A stretch of 55,688 nt of DNA from a virus: positions 1-55,688 of the IMG/VR virus record IMGVR_UViG_3300029952_000027. One strand, 5' to 3'. Positions 43,197 to 53,700 of this stretch are shown piece by piece (the first letter of the stretch is position 1; each line of letters opens with the position of its first letter). The notes below the pieces were generated by a model. It was given only the letters and a program-made list of their open reading frames with translations. It was not told where the DNA came from and did not search any database. A program made the translations under genes and the position numbers.

Positions 43197-45413
43197 TTAA
43201 GGAAGCGCCGCCATCGCCCGAGCGGCTGGCGTAACAGCGCCGCCCGTGGCCTTGGCCTGTGGCGCCACGAGCGCCTGTGCCCCCCACTTGCCAACCTGGA
43301 AGGTTTGGCCACCCAGCGTGACTGCGCCATTTTTAACCGCGCTGGGGTTGTTCAAAATATACCCTGCCACGTTCACTGCGGTTGTGGGGTCCATGGCGTT
43401 CGTGACACCGAGGCTGGTGGCAAGCTGCACAAGCTTCGTCTGCATGGCGGCCGGCGCATCGTTGTAGCCAACCGTCTGCCCAAATTGCCCAGACAAAACC
43501 CCGTTGCTGCCATCAATGGAATTTTGGTAGGAAGCGTAGGTCTGCGCAGTCGGTGTGCCACCAGCAGGCGCGCTGATTTCATGTTGCGTGCGCAGCGTGT
43601 CATCGGCAGTTGTTTTGTTCCGGTTGGTGATCTCGTTTCCTATGTTTGCACCTTCCTGGCTGACTTCCTGCGCGCGCAGCCCCGTTCCAGCGTTGCGGTT
43701 CTGCTCCTCATTGGCAATGTCACCGATCTGCGCGGCTTTCAGGGCCGCTGTCTGCGCCGCGTCAAGCGAAGCGTTGTACCCTTCAAAACTTGTGGTTCCA
43801 GCCACAAAAGCCGACAGGTCGCTTGGGGTGGCAAAGCTGCTGGTGTCGAGTACCTTACCATTGGGGTCTGTGCGTGTTGCCACCAGGCTGCTGCCCGGAC
43901 CCGGCTTCACAGAGACCTCGTTGCCGTCAGGGAAAAAGGCGTACGCCTGCTCCAGATAATGTGCGGCAGCGGGGAGGTTGCCGCTGGAGAACGATGCCTC
44001 GGCGGCACCACCATACATTATCATGTTGATGCGGTAGTTTTGAAGCAGCGCGAAGCTATCGGCTGCGGCTTCGGCAGGGCCGTGGTGCTCCATGTCGTAG
44101 TTATAAAGCTGGTTGGTCAGCAGCGCATTTTGAATGCCAAGCGGCGCGGTCTGCACCTGCGGGCCAAGAACCTTGTAGCGCGCTGCCTGCACGGTTGCAT
44201 TGCTTTCGGCTCCGGCACCGTGCTGAAGCTCGGTGTAATTGGCAGCCGATTGCGCGGGTTGCGCCTGGGGGTTCTGGCCGGGGTGCAGGCCGAACGCGAT
44301 CTGGCCATGTTTCATCGCGGCTTCGGCAGGGGTCGTGGCTTGTACGGCCTGCGGAGGCACGTTGAGCGGCGCGCTGGGGTTTGCCAACGGCTGAAGGCCA
44401 GGCGGGTGCATGTGCTGTATGCCACCGGGCGGTACAGGCGGTGGCGTTCCGGCGCCAGCTTGCGGCGGTGCGGGCTGTGGTACCGGTGTGGCGGCACCTG
44501 TTGCGGTGTAGCCGCCACCCGGCTCTGGCGGCGGTATTGGCGGCGCCGCGATGGGCGTGGCCGGACCTGCTGCGGTGTAAGAAGCAGGTGGCGTGGCCGG
44601 GGCTGGTATCGCGCCCTGCGCTGGTGAGGCCGGGGCCGGGACTGGCGCTGCGGCGCGCGGTTGCCCATTGGCTTGCGCTACGGCGGCGCTCACATCCGGG
44701 TCGATTGGACCACCCGATGCGTATTTTGTGCGGTAGTTGGGGACTGGCACAACACCGCCCCTGGCCTGCCCCGGTGGCTGAGCGGTTGACTGGCCAAGCG
44801 GCTGGCCATCCGGGCCATAGGCCAGGGGCATCATCGGGATGGCTGCTGCTACTTGGCCATTTTGGGGTCCAGCGCCTGGCTGTGCCGCTCCAGCTTGGCC
44901 GGGGTTAGCCTGCATGTCGGCCATGTACTGGTCCTGCTGGAGCGCCGCTGTCATATCAGGATTGTCACCGCTGCCGTCAGAGCCACCCGGCTGTCCGCTA
45001 CCGCCCGGCTGGCGCCCCAGCATACGGTCGATGTAGTTGCCCACCATCGTGCCAGCACCACGCTGGTTTGCGGTTTGCGGTGCGGTGTTCATCGCCTGCA
45101 TCTGCGCAGGCGTCCAGCCTTCGGTGGCAACCTTTGCAGCTAATTGCTGGTACGCCGGTGCGGGCAGGTTCTGGCGCGCCCAAGCAAGGTCGCCCGGCAA
45201 CACAGTGGTGCCGACTGGAAGCTGGCCCTTCATGGCGGCTGTATTGAATGAGGCGTAGGCTTTTGCTTGCGTATCGGCGTCGGCACTTTGCTGCTGGCGC
45301 GTCATATTATTGCGCATGTCGATGATGCTTTGCCGGTACGCATCGGCGCTGCTTATCTCGCGCATCCCCTCATAGCCCTGGACCGCGCCACCAAGAAACC
45401 CTGCGAGACTCAT
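43197..45413 (-). CDS. internal virion protein (738 aa)
   Basis: 738 residues: helical N-terminus (GFLGGAVQGYEGMREISSAD), a long Pro/Ala/Gln-rich disordered middle (~150-340), and a helical C-terminal half. Size and position between two other large internal proteins and the tail genes match podovirus ejection-core proteins. The start overlaps the upstream stop (TAATG). No enzymatic motif seen. Confidence 0.65.
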   Translation of the reverse strand: MSLAGFLGGAVQGYEGMREISSADAYRQSIIDMRNNMTRQQQSADADTQAKAYASFNTAAMKGQLPVGTTVLPGDLAWARQNLPAPAYQQLAAKVATEGWTPAQMQAMNTAPQTANQRGAGTMVGNYIDRMLGRQPGGSGQPGGSDGSGDNPDMTAALQQDQYMADMQANPGQAGAAQPGAGPQNGQVAAAIPMMPLAYGPDGQPLGQSTAQPPGQARGGVVPVPNYRTKYASGGPIDPDVSAAVAQANGQPRAAAPVPAPASPAQGAIPAPATPPASYTAAGPATPIAAPPIPPPEPGGGYTATGAATPVPQPAPPQAGAGTPPPVPPGGIQHMHPPGLQPLANPSAPLNVPPQAVQATTPAEAAMKHGQIAFGLHPGQNPQAQPAQSAANYTELQHGAGAESNATVQAARYKVLGPQVQTAPLGIQNALLTNQLYNYDMEHHGPAEAAADSFALLQNYRINMIMYGGAAEASFSSGNLPAAAHYLEQAYAFFPDGNEVSVKPGPGSSLVATRTDPNGKVLDTSSFATPSDLSAFVAGTTSFEGYNASLDAAQTAALKAAQIGDIANEEQNRNAGTGLRAQEVSQEGANIGNEITNRNKTTADDTLRTQHEISAPAGGTPTAQTYASYQNSIDGSNGVLSGQFGQTVGYNDAPAAMQTKLVQLATSLGVTNAMDPTTAVNVAGYILNNPSAVKNGAVTLGGQTFQVGKWGAQALVAPQAKATGGAVTPAARAMAALP

Positions 45414-47506
45414 TAACCTGCTCCCATCGGAATGGCACCCAGCTTAACCGGCGCCGGTGCTGCGGCGGCAAGTTGGTTGGCCGGTATTGGTGGCCCGTTG
45501 CCAGGGCCGGAGGGCTGCCCCGCCAGGCGCGCCTCAGCGGCCTGGCGGTCGGTGTGGTCGCCCTCTTTCGCCACTATTTTATCGAAGTGGTGCGTGCCCA
45601 ATTTATCGACCACGGATTTGGGCATGACGAACTCGCCGCCGCTGGTCTGGATTGGCGCGCCAGTTTGCTGGTCGTGCGCCGTGGAGATACCCTGGAGCCG
45701 CAGATGCGCGGCTGTTTTATCCTCGTGGTTGCCATGCTGCGCAATGATCTTGTCGAAGTGGTGACTACCTTTTTTATCCACCACGCTCTTCGGTATGATG
45801 TATGAGCCAGGCTTGACACGCATCGAGATGTTGTCGGCGCGGCCATAAGGGTCTTGCGGGTTCGACGGGATTGCGCCGCCCTCTGCAAATGCGCCAACCG
45901 GCGCAGAAGCGTCGCCCCCACTACCAGCGGGTAAGCCGCCGCTCTTGCTGTCGATGTTGGTGGGGATGCCAGCAAAGGCCGAGGCAGGCCGCGCGCCGTC
46001 GCCCGCCCCACGCACCCCCATCCCTGCGCTCATACGCGGCGAGCCGCCGGGCCCAACACTGATTTTTGAAGAGGTGTGCGGGTGCGAGTTTGTCATGAGG
46101 TGCGGCTTGAACACTTTCACGCCCATGCTGGGTACGTGGAACGCCGGTACGCGCCCGGCGCCGCGTGGCATGATCGGGCCACCCTTGGCCGCTGGCTGGC
46201 CGCTGGCGTTATAGTTCAGCGGGATCATGGCGATGGGCTGGATTATACCGCCTGGCTGGCTCGGTGCCCCTGACGTTGAAGCGGGAGACGGCCCCGTCCC
46301 ACCCATCGGAACCGCACCATACCCCGCGCCTTCGCCCCCGCCGCCAGCCTGGTTCTGCTGATAGCGAGCATTAATGGCGTCACCCACCATCGTGCCGCCG
46401 CTGCCATCTGCTACCTGGGGCGAGCCCATGGCGTTGTTGATGGCGTTTCCTACAATCGTGCCTTGGCCCTGGGGGGTGCCGCCTTGACGTGCTACGAGTG
46501 CTGCATCCGACGCACCATTGGGTTTCTCGGCGTTTACACTCGGTGATCCACTGCCATCAAACTTACCAATAAGGTTGCGGAATATGCCACCCGAAGCATA
46601 CCCAGCCGGGCGCACCGCGCCACCCCTGGCGTAGCTCAAATTGTCGGGAATGGCCATGCCACCATGCGCGTACCCTGGCACGCGTCCGCCCTTGGCCAGC
46701 GCACCCGTGACAGCACCAAATGCCTGGCCCTCTTCCTGCGCTTGCGCTTCAGCGATTGAAGCATCATACTCAGAGCGCGAAAGCTGTGCATTGTAGCTGG
46801 AGCTAAGGGTGTTGCCCCAGCTATTCAGGCTGTTGCCTTCAAGGCCCATGTACTGCGCAGACGTACCCATGGTGGATGCGCCGGAATTTGTCAGCCCCAG
46901 CGCGTTGCCAGACGCCGTGGACCCCGCCGAGTTGGCGCCGCCGTACTCTTCGGTGGACTGCCCTGGCAGGCCCGCCATCATATTCTCGGCGTTGCCTTGC
47001 AGGTTTAGCCCCGTCATGCGGGTGTTCTGCGTTGAGGCAGTAGCGGCAGCGGCCTTGGCGCCCGCTTCCTGGCTACCCAGCATGGCGTTGGTTGCGGTTG
47101 AGCGTGCAGTACCAGGATCAACCCCGTAGGTTTGAAGCTGCTGCATGTTGTTGTTGCGCGCGCCGGTATAAGCTTCGTCGGTATTCGCCACCGCCGTGCC
47201 AGCCTGCTGCTGCGCATAGGCTGGGTTATTGTATTGCTCGGCCTCTGCAAGATACTGATTTTGCAGCGGTATCTCGGTATTGGTGTAGCGGTTGTAGGAC
47301 GCTTGCGCCTGCTGGTTTTGCGCCGTAGCGGCTTGGGTTTCCTGTGACACAAGCGGCTGAATTTCCGCCTGGTTCTGGGCGAACTGCTGCTGCGCCCAAG
47401 CCATCTGCTGGTTTGCGGTGTTGGCCTGAAGCTGGGCCGCCTGCTCATCGGCAGTGGCGATCGGTTGATAGTTTGGCGCCGGGGGTGCCTTTGATTTCCC
47501 GCCCAT
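45413..47506 (-). CDS. internal virion protein with C-terminal duplicated motif (697 aa)
   Basis: 697 residues from ATG 47506, chosen for AGGAG nine bases upstream (a start at 47563 lacks one). N-terminal ~230 residues are Gln/Ala-rich helices (ANTANQQMAWAQQQFAQNQ), typical of ejection proteins. The middle is Gly/Pro-rich with repeated G-Y-A-x-G-G. The C-terminus has two copies of a P-K-S-V-V-D-K-x-G-x-H-H-F-D-K-I block about 65 residues apart. Probably part of the internal core with the two downstream genes. Confidence 0.65.
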   Translation of the reverse strand: MGGKSKAPPAPNYQPIATADEQAAQLQANTANQQMAWAQQQFAQNQAEIQPLVSQETQAATAQNQQAQASYNRYTNTEIPLQNQYLAEAEQYNNPAYAQQQAGTAVANTDEAYTGARNNNMQQLQTYGVDPGTARSTATNAMLGSQEAGAKAAAATASTQNTRMTGLNLQGNAENMMAGLPGQSTEEYGGANSAGSTASGNALGLTNSGASTMGTSAQYMGLEGNSLNSWGNTLSSSYNAQLSRSEYDASIAEAQAQEEGQAFGAVTGALAKGGRVPGYAHGGMAIPDNLSYARGGAVRPAGYASGGIFRNLIGKFDGSGSPSVNAEKPNGASDAALVARQGGTPQGQGTIVGNAINNAMGSPQVADGSGGTMVGDAINARYQQNQAGGGGEGAGYGAVPMGGTGPSPASTSGAPSQPGGIIQPIAMIPLNYNASGQPAAKGGPIMPRGAGRVPAFHVPSMGVKVFKPHLMTNSHPHTSSKISVGPGGSPRMSAGMGVRGAGDGARPASAFAGIPTNIDSKSGGLPAGSGGDASAPVGAFAEGGAIPSNPQDPYGRADNISMRVKPGSYIIPKSVVDKKGSHHFDKIIAQHGNHEDKTAAHLRLQGISTAHDQQTGAPIQTSGGEFVMPKSVVDKLGTHHFDKIVAKEGDHTDRQAAEARLAGQPSGPGNGPPIPANQLAAAAPAPVKLGAIPMGAG

Positions 47507-47517
47507 CAGATGTGCTC

Positions 47518-48006
47518 CTAACCAGAAACAATGCTGCGGGGGCGCAGCTTCAGCCACCGGCACTCATGCTTAAACATCTGTAATATCACAAGGTCGTCAC
47601 CTGGGTAAACAGCTTTTATGCGGGCGGCTTCCTTGAACCCATATTTGGCATTGACGGCCAGCGTGTGGCTGTGGCTGGCGCGGACGAGCCCCAGCACACA
47701 ATCGTAATCGAGTTGCACAAACGGATAGTGAAAAGCAGCCCAAAGCATATCCACGTCGATCCAGCGTGGAGTGGCACCCCACTGGTGCATCTGGCATGAG
47801 CGGCCAGTGTGCGCAGTATAAACCACACCGCCAACGAACTCATTGCCAACAGTACGAGATAGCACAGTGTCGAGGCCGGGCGTAAATGTGCCAAGGCATT
47901 CTTCCATGATGTAATGGCCATGTGCTTCTATTCCTGAGTGGATCATGACGCGCCTAGATTTATTAGTGGCACCAGTGTTAATTGTCATAGATTGAAAACT
48001 GCCCAT
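47518..48006 (-). CDS. GNAT-like acetyltransferase
   Basis: 162 residues if started at ATG 48006; a TTG at 48045 and later ATGs (47988) are also possible. The fold pattern fits GNAT: helix (YIMEECLGTF), strand GNEFVGGVVYTAHT, central WIDVDMLWAAFHYPF, strand LDYDCVLGLVRASHS, helix NAKYGFKEAARI and a final strand. Small acetyltransferases are common beside internal virion genes in podophages; substrate unknown. Confidence 0.55.
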   Translation of the reverse strand: MGSFQSMTINTGATNKSRRVMIHSGIEAHGHYIMEECLGTFTPGLDTVLSRTVGNEFVGGVVYTAHTGRSCQMHQWGATPRWIDVDMLWAAFHYPFVQLDYDCVLGLVRASHSHTLAVNAKYGFKEAARIKAVYPGDDLVILQMFKHECRWLKLRPRSIVSG

Positions 48007-48053
48007 TGCGGTGCCGTTTATTGTGAGCGGCACGCTCGGGGTCAATTCGATAG

Positions 48054-48209
48054 CTACGTGAGGTTGCCCACATCAACGTCGGGGTGCTGCACCTTGCTGA
48101 TACCAAACTGAGTTAATCCCCCGTCGGGATCGCTAGTCGTCGCATTGTTACTCATCGGCCCTTCTTCGAGCAACACGATGTTGACGGCACGTTGAAAGTC
48201 TGAACGCAT
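48054..48209 (-). pseudogene. truncated GH108-type lysozyme (51 aa)
   Basis: ATG 48209 has AAGGAG six bases upstream. The 51 residues (MRSDFQRAVNIVLLEEG, then TTSDPDGGLTQFGISK and HPDVDVGNLT) match the first ~50 residues of glycoside hydrolase 108 endolysins, including the catalytic-Glu E-G segment, but the frame stops exactly where the family continues with LTxxxAxxIYxxxYW. No continuation is visible downstream in any frame, so it is a deletion remnant, though still well set for translation. Confidence 0.6.
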
Positions 48210-48253
48210 AATAGTCTCCTTAGTATTGGTCAAAATGCTGGAAGAGGGTGACA

Positions 48254-49102
48254 CTAGTGCGTTAATTCTAACACGGCGGCATATGCGTGCGTTTGCGAGG
48301 GAGAGCGCAAAGCTATCTGCAAGGCGGGGTTGGTAACGGGGCATGGCACGCTATAAACACCAAAACCGTATGCTTGGTAACCGACTAATTGGCCACTTGA
48401 AAGCCATGCCACACCGGCTGGCGCGATCATGACGGTATCGTCATAGCTGCCCCCGTATGGCGCGGTCGCAAACAAAAGAATAGACCCAGCCGCAACGCTG
48501 ACGGTGCAAGATACTGTCTCACCATTCTTGGCCCCCATCGTAACAACCGAACTTGACTGCGAAGATGACCCGGATACTTCGACGATATAACCGTTGCCCG
48601 AGATTGCAGCGCTTGGGCCGGTGGTGCTGGTAGCCACCTGCCCGAATAGGAGAGCTTGCTGGGTGGATGATCCTGCGGTTTGTAGCAAAGGCACGCCGTT
48701 AAAGTTAGCCAACGCCGTGGCCTGATTTAAAAATACGGCTAGATAATTGCCCACCGTAACCGGTTCGGGCAGGGCAAGCGTACCACCAGCTTCAATCGAT
48801 GCGCTTTGCACGATTTGCGGATATGTAACACCGCTACTGCCGCCCGTGACATTCAACGTAGAACCCGAAATGCTAATCCCGGTGCCTAGAGAAATAGCAC
48901 CAGTTACGCCGCCAATCGAGGAAACACCACTACTGCCGCCCGAATATGCAACCCACGCGCTCCCGTTCCACAGCGACAAAGCACCCGTATCTGTCGCAAA
49001 ATAAACCCCCAACGCGCCTGGCGATAAGTCAAGCGTCCCCGGCCGCGCGCTCGCAAGCCCGCGGCCGAGATAATCAGAAAGTATCGTGCTTGTACCGGTC
49101 AT
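48254..49102 (-). CDS. tail fibre/appendage protein (282 aa)
   Basis: 282 residues. Opening LGVYFATDTGALSLWNGSAW is the short motif common near the N-terminus of phage fibre proteins, followed by Gly/Ser/Thr-rich beta repeats (GGSSGVSSIGGVTGAIS) and a beta-rich C-terminal domain. Directly follows the other appendage gene with adjacent start/stop. Likely part of the receptor-binding apparatus. Confidence 0.65.
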   Translation of the reverse strand: MTGTSTILSDYLGRGLASARPGTLDLSPGALGVYFATDTGALSLWNGSAWVAYSGGSSGVSSIGGVTGAISLGTGISISGSTLNVTGGSSGVTYPQIVQSASIEAGGTLALPEPVTVGNYLAVFLNQATALANFNGVPLLQTAGSSTQQALLFGQVATSTTGPSAAISGNGYIVEVSGSSSQSSSVVTMGAKNGETVSCTVSVAAGSILLFATAPYGGSYDDTVMIAPAGVAWLSSGQLVGYQAYGFGVYSVPCPVTNPALQIALRSPSQTHAYAAVLELTH

Positions 49103-50722
49103 TTAAGAAATCCTTACCATAATACATTGTCCGAAAGCATCAGTAACAAGACCTGGCCCTGGCAGGTCACCATTGACGAGTGGGGCATAAATGCCGCCGC
49201 CACCAGATGCAGATACGGTTAGAGTCCCACCGACCCCACCGCTAGGAATAATAGTGATATTAGAACCAGCAGCGAGGGTTGAATAACTTACACCACCATA
49301 AGTAATACCTCCTCCGCATATAGCCAGTGTGCTTCCTGCCGTTCCAGTTGTCAGGGTGGCTCCAGTGCCAGTAATGTTTATAGCGCCCGCTGCCGTAACA
49401 CTCCCCTGCACTAGACCCAGCACGCCAGTGTTGCTCAGCGTGGCAGAATTTGGGCCACCCGTCGCCTCCATACCGAGGCCCATACTAAGGGTCCACAAAT
49501 TATCACTCACCGTAGCGCCCGCACTAATGACCTCCAAAGGCGGCACAGTCACAGTTATATCGTTTGGGTTGGGGCCTGGTGGCGCTATAAGCATAGCACC
49601 CAAATACGCCGGATTTGAAAAGCTCATGCTGCTGGATATTGTCAGCGTAATAGTGCCAGCAACGCTTATGTCCGCGCCAAGCAGGACACCTGTTGGTGTA
49701 GGCTCCGTAGGCGAAGACATTGTACTTACAATCGAGGTATTAAATTCTTGGGCGCTCTGCACCGTTACTGGCACCGTAACATGCTGATCCACGATGGCAA
49801 CATATAGGCGCCCTTCGTTGACGGGCAATGAGATCGTGGAAGCAGCAAGCCCTGGCGTGAGCGGGCCAGAAAATGAGTTTAATAACACAGCAGGCGACGT
49901 GACGACACGTGCCACGCAATCACTTTCGCCATAGCTCGACAGCGTTATCGGATTTGCCACGCTGTTGTTTATTGTTGCCCAGTACAATTCACAGTCAGCT
50001 ATATTTTCAAGAACAGGGCCGTTGCCGTCTATCCAATAGGGTATGCTGCTGGTAGGCGCATTAAACTCAATGTAGAGAAAGCCGCCGCCATATTCTGCGC
50101 CACTTATGGTGAGCAAGGGCGTAGGCCCTGAATTGACGACACCAAGTTCTTCGATAAGTGGCCACGCCTGCAAAAAAGCGTTGCCCTCAAAATTTATAGC
50201 ATTAACGACCGGGGCATCTATCGTGCTTCCGTTTTCGGAATAACCTGATACGTCCAATGGGGGCACATACACGCTTACGCCAGCACTGCCACGCTGCGTT
50301 ACCACGGGCGCACCAGTGAATAAAAAATCATTCACATTCGGACTAACCACACCGCTTATATTTTCTACTTTTACTCCAGTGGAGTAAGTCACTGGAGTCG
50401 TCGTGCTGCTTCCTACAGTGCCAGCCGCAGCAGCGCTTAAAAACAAAGTGCCGTTATTTATGGACCCTGATATGGGGCCAGTTGCTACGACGCTATCTAT
50501 TAACTCGCCTGTAAACTCAAGCGTGGTGCCAGAGAAAGATAAATTATCGCCCAGAAACGAATTGTCGCACAGCATTGCCTGCGTGGTTGTATTACCGCGT
50601 TGCCCCACCAACTGTTCGACATTTTGTTTCAGTGCCATGACGGATGAATTAAGAGCGTTGACTTCGGGCCGAGGCATCGGCGCGCTGGCAAAAGAAGGCG
50701 GCTGGTTTATTTTACTGGGCAT
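49103..50722 (-). CDS. tail fibre/appendage protein (539 aa)
   Basis: 539 residues, beta-rich with Ser/Thr/Gly repeats. A helical N-terminal anchor (VNALNSSVMALKQNVEQLV) is followed by many short strands and a C-terminal Gly-rich segment (GGGIYAPLVNGDLPGPG). Its start overlaps the end of the tail-tubular-B-like gene by 11 bases. Probably a fibre or spike on the tail nozzle. Confidence 0.65.
   Translation of the reverse strand: MPSKINQPPSFASAPMPRPEVNALNSSVMALKQNVEQLVGQRGNTTTQAMLCDNSFLGDNLSFSGTTLEFTGELIDSVVATGPISGSINNGTLFLSAAAAGTVGSSTTTPVTYSTGVKVENISGVVSPNVNDFLFTGAPVVTQRGSAGVSVYVPPLDVSGYSENGSTIDAPVVNAINFEGNAFLQAWPLIEELGVVNSGPTPLLTISGAEYGGGFLYIEFNAPTSSIPYWIDGNGPVLENIADCELYWATINNSVANPITLSSYGESDCVARVVTSPAVLLNSFSGPLTPGLAASTISLPVNEGRLYVAIVDQHVTVPVTVQSAQEFNTSIVSTMSSPTEPTPTGVLLGADISVAGTITLTISSSMSFSNPAYLGAMLIAPPGPNPNDITVTVPPLEVISAGATVSDNLWTLSMGLGMEATGGPNSATLSNTGVLGLVQGSVTAAGAINITGTGATLTTGTAGSTLAICGGGITYGGVSYSTLAAGSNITIIPSGGVGGTLTVSASGGGGIYAPLVNGDLPGPGLVTDAFGQCIMVRIS
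50371..50387. repeat. odd-spaced variant of the palindrome (site 9)
   Basis: TTACTCCAGTGGAGTAA: the same half-sites with a one-base-longer centre. On the coding strand it reads T-Y-S-T-G-V, in the fibre gene. Confidence 0.65.
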
Positions 50723-53700
50723 TCTTTAGTTCTTTAGCCGAAGTCGCCATGGCAATGCTCCACACCGGCACGCTGGAGGTTATTGCAAACTGCCATAGCG
50801 TTGATTTGAAGCCCGCTGGTAGCCGCGTCTGCGCATTGCTATTGATGGCACCACGGTACACGGTTGAGCGGTTGGCGTAAACTTCCAGATACGCTTGCGC
50901 GCCATAAGGAAGTTGGGGCACGAGTTCCCAGTCAGGATCGGCACTCCCGCCTGGGCCTGCGCCACCGGCACCCGCGCTCGGGTCGAACACCAACAACCCT
51001 GGCCAGAATGGATACACAGGCGCGTTAGGGTCGCTACCCATCCCCGGCGGAACAGCGCCGGGGAGCACGCCGGACCCAATAAGGGCCGCGCCAATGATGG
51101 AGTAGCCGATGAGAGATGTTTCCGCGCCCATTGCCTCAAACTCTGTAGGTGTCGGCACTGAAGGGTCAGTTGGTATGTCGAACGCGACGGACGGCACCTC
51201 ATCGGTGTTCTGTGGCCCAGCCGTTGGAACATCCAAAGCGCATAAATATACTGCCATGTTAATCGGCTGCGACGAAGCAAATTCTTTGCTCTTGAACCGG
51301 CACGCCGTGGTGCCAGCTTTTGGGTCATCCCACATATATACGGTGCCGTTTGCCATCATGAATATGGCCGACGAGAATGGGTCTTGAAACATATTAGTGA
51401 TTTCTTCGGCCAACAAAAACCGCGATAGCGCGATGCGCACATTTTGCGGGTTGTCGAAGTAACCGCCAGTGTATCCTTGGATTGCTAAAATATATCCTTC
51501 GCCCGGCCCAACAAGACCCATGTAGGTATCTTCGTAGCGTACGCCAGCAATTATATTGCTGAAATACTCCTGGCGCCACACCTCAGTGCTGATTACCTTA
51601 TCGCTGATATTGACAAAACCAAGCGGCGAAGAATTTACGATGCCATTACGGGTGGCAAAATTTACGCCATCTATCGCCTGGCATACCGAGCCCCGCGATG
51701 TGCATGGGCTGAGCGTGCTGATCTTCACACTCGTCATCGCGCTGGGTATGGTGCCAGTTAACTGAAAAGGTGACGAAGTGGTAAGCACGACAATGGAACC
51801 ATCAAGGTAGCCCATTCCGACAATCTGTGCGTCCACTGACATTTGGTACGCAACCGGCCACGCCCATGGCGCGCCGGGCTGCGAAAAATAAATCTGATTG
51901 CCAGCCCAACCGCACAGAAACCCATTTGGAACCGATATAAAACCTTCCATAGCCACTGGCGGTATCCAGCCCACTGTCTGAAGCTGTACCGCCTCCAGTG
52001 AAAGCGTCTGGTCATCCGTAGTGTCGAGGAACGACGAACCGCTTGATATCCATGTTATCGTGAAGGTAGCGCCCGCACCATTGCCACTGGTCGACGCCTG
52101 CGCCGCCGGGTTGCCTGGAAACAATGTGTAGAGCCCAGGCACCAAAACTTCAAAAGCAAGAATGCCGCCGGTCATCGAAATTTCAGTGACCATAAGCTCA
52201 GCGGCCACAGAATAAATACCACCGGCCAGTGTCACCGTGTCGCCCACCGCGTAGCCGCTGCCAGCGGGCGCTGGCGCGCCGGATTGTGCACCAGCCACGG
52301 GCACCACACCAACAAAATAATAAGTCGCATCCGTCGCATTGACGGTGATGGTACGGTATAAGTTAATTCCCATGAGCGGCGCGCCGGGATTGCTGACTGG
52401 CATCGAAAGCGCCGTTATATTCCAGGTGCCATCTGTTTCGCCAGTGCCGGTGCCCCCGTTCGTGGGTGCGCTTTCCTGACCATAAATATCCACATAGGTG
52501 CAGACGTAAGCCCGTGTCTCAGTGGGGTTCTGGTTGCCCCAGGCGACGTTGAAAGTAGCGCCCGTACCTTTGCCGCCGGTAACTGCTACAGGGCTGGCAG
52601 GGTAGACCGTGTAGGCACCGGGTGAAGAAATCGTCACCGTCGCAACGCCGCTGACACTCAATGTCGCTACCGTAAATTCCGCTGCCTCGGTGAATGTTCC
52701 CCCAACCACGGTGAGCACGTCGCCGACAGCATAGCCCGAGCCTACATTCGCCGGGATGGCAATGACCGCTTGCTCAATGGTCCATGTTACATTGAACTCA
52801 GCCCCCACGCCGAGGCCACTGGTGCTGCCCTGCGCCACGGGATTTGTTGGGAGTGCTGCGTAGGCGCCGGGCGTCGAGACATACACACCCGTCACCACGC
52901 CGCCAACCGTCACCGAGGAGACCGTGAGCACCGCTGGAGTGGCCGCGCTTGTCAGCGTGCCGCCTACCAGCGTGATGGTATCACCAACTGCGTAGCCGCC
53001 ACCCCCTGAAGCGCCCGTGCTATACACAACCGCCGTGAGCCCCTGCTGGCCTGTAAATGTCAAATCAAAAGCCGCGCCAGTGCCAGCGCCGGAAGTGCTT
53101 TGCTGCGTAACGGGGTTGGACGGCAGCGCGGTGTAAATTCCGGGGATAAGCACGAACGCTGTCTGAATTGGCCCTGTGGTTGGCGGCACGCCGTTGACGA
53201 GCGCAGTGGCGTTAGCGAGCGTACCAACCTCAACGGTGCATTGCTGCGTGAACGTGCCGCCTGGAATTATGATGGTGTCGCCAGTGGCATAATTAGTACC
53301 CTGCGCGACAACAGTAGCTATCTCCGCGCCTTGGTTGCCAAACGTCAAGGTAAACCCGGCACCTAATCCTTGCCCGCTGGTGGTGGCTTGCAGTACAGGG
53401 TTCGGTGGTGTCACCGAGTAGCTGCCGGGGGTCTTTATCGTTACGCTTACAATACGGCCCGTGGCTGGTGTGTCAACCTCATCGACTTGCAACACCATAG
53501 GCTGCGTGAACGTGCCGCCTGCCAGCACAATGGTGTCGCCCACTGCATAATTAATCCCGGTCAGCGCACCAATCTGTTGCACCACGGCACTGGACGCACT
53601 GGGCACGGCGCCACCGGACACATTCACCACGGGCGTAAAAGTCGGCTGGACGACGCCTAGTTGGTAATCGGCAACGCCATTGCGGATGTTCGCCAGCGTG

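Noticed and set aside
43011-44627. 538-codon plus-strand frame opposite the internal virion genes
   Set aside because: Arg/Cys/Trp-rich shadow composition antisense to the 738-residue internal protein.
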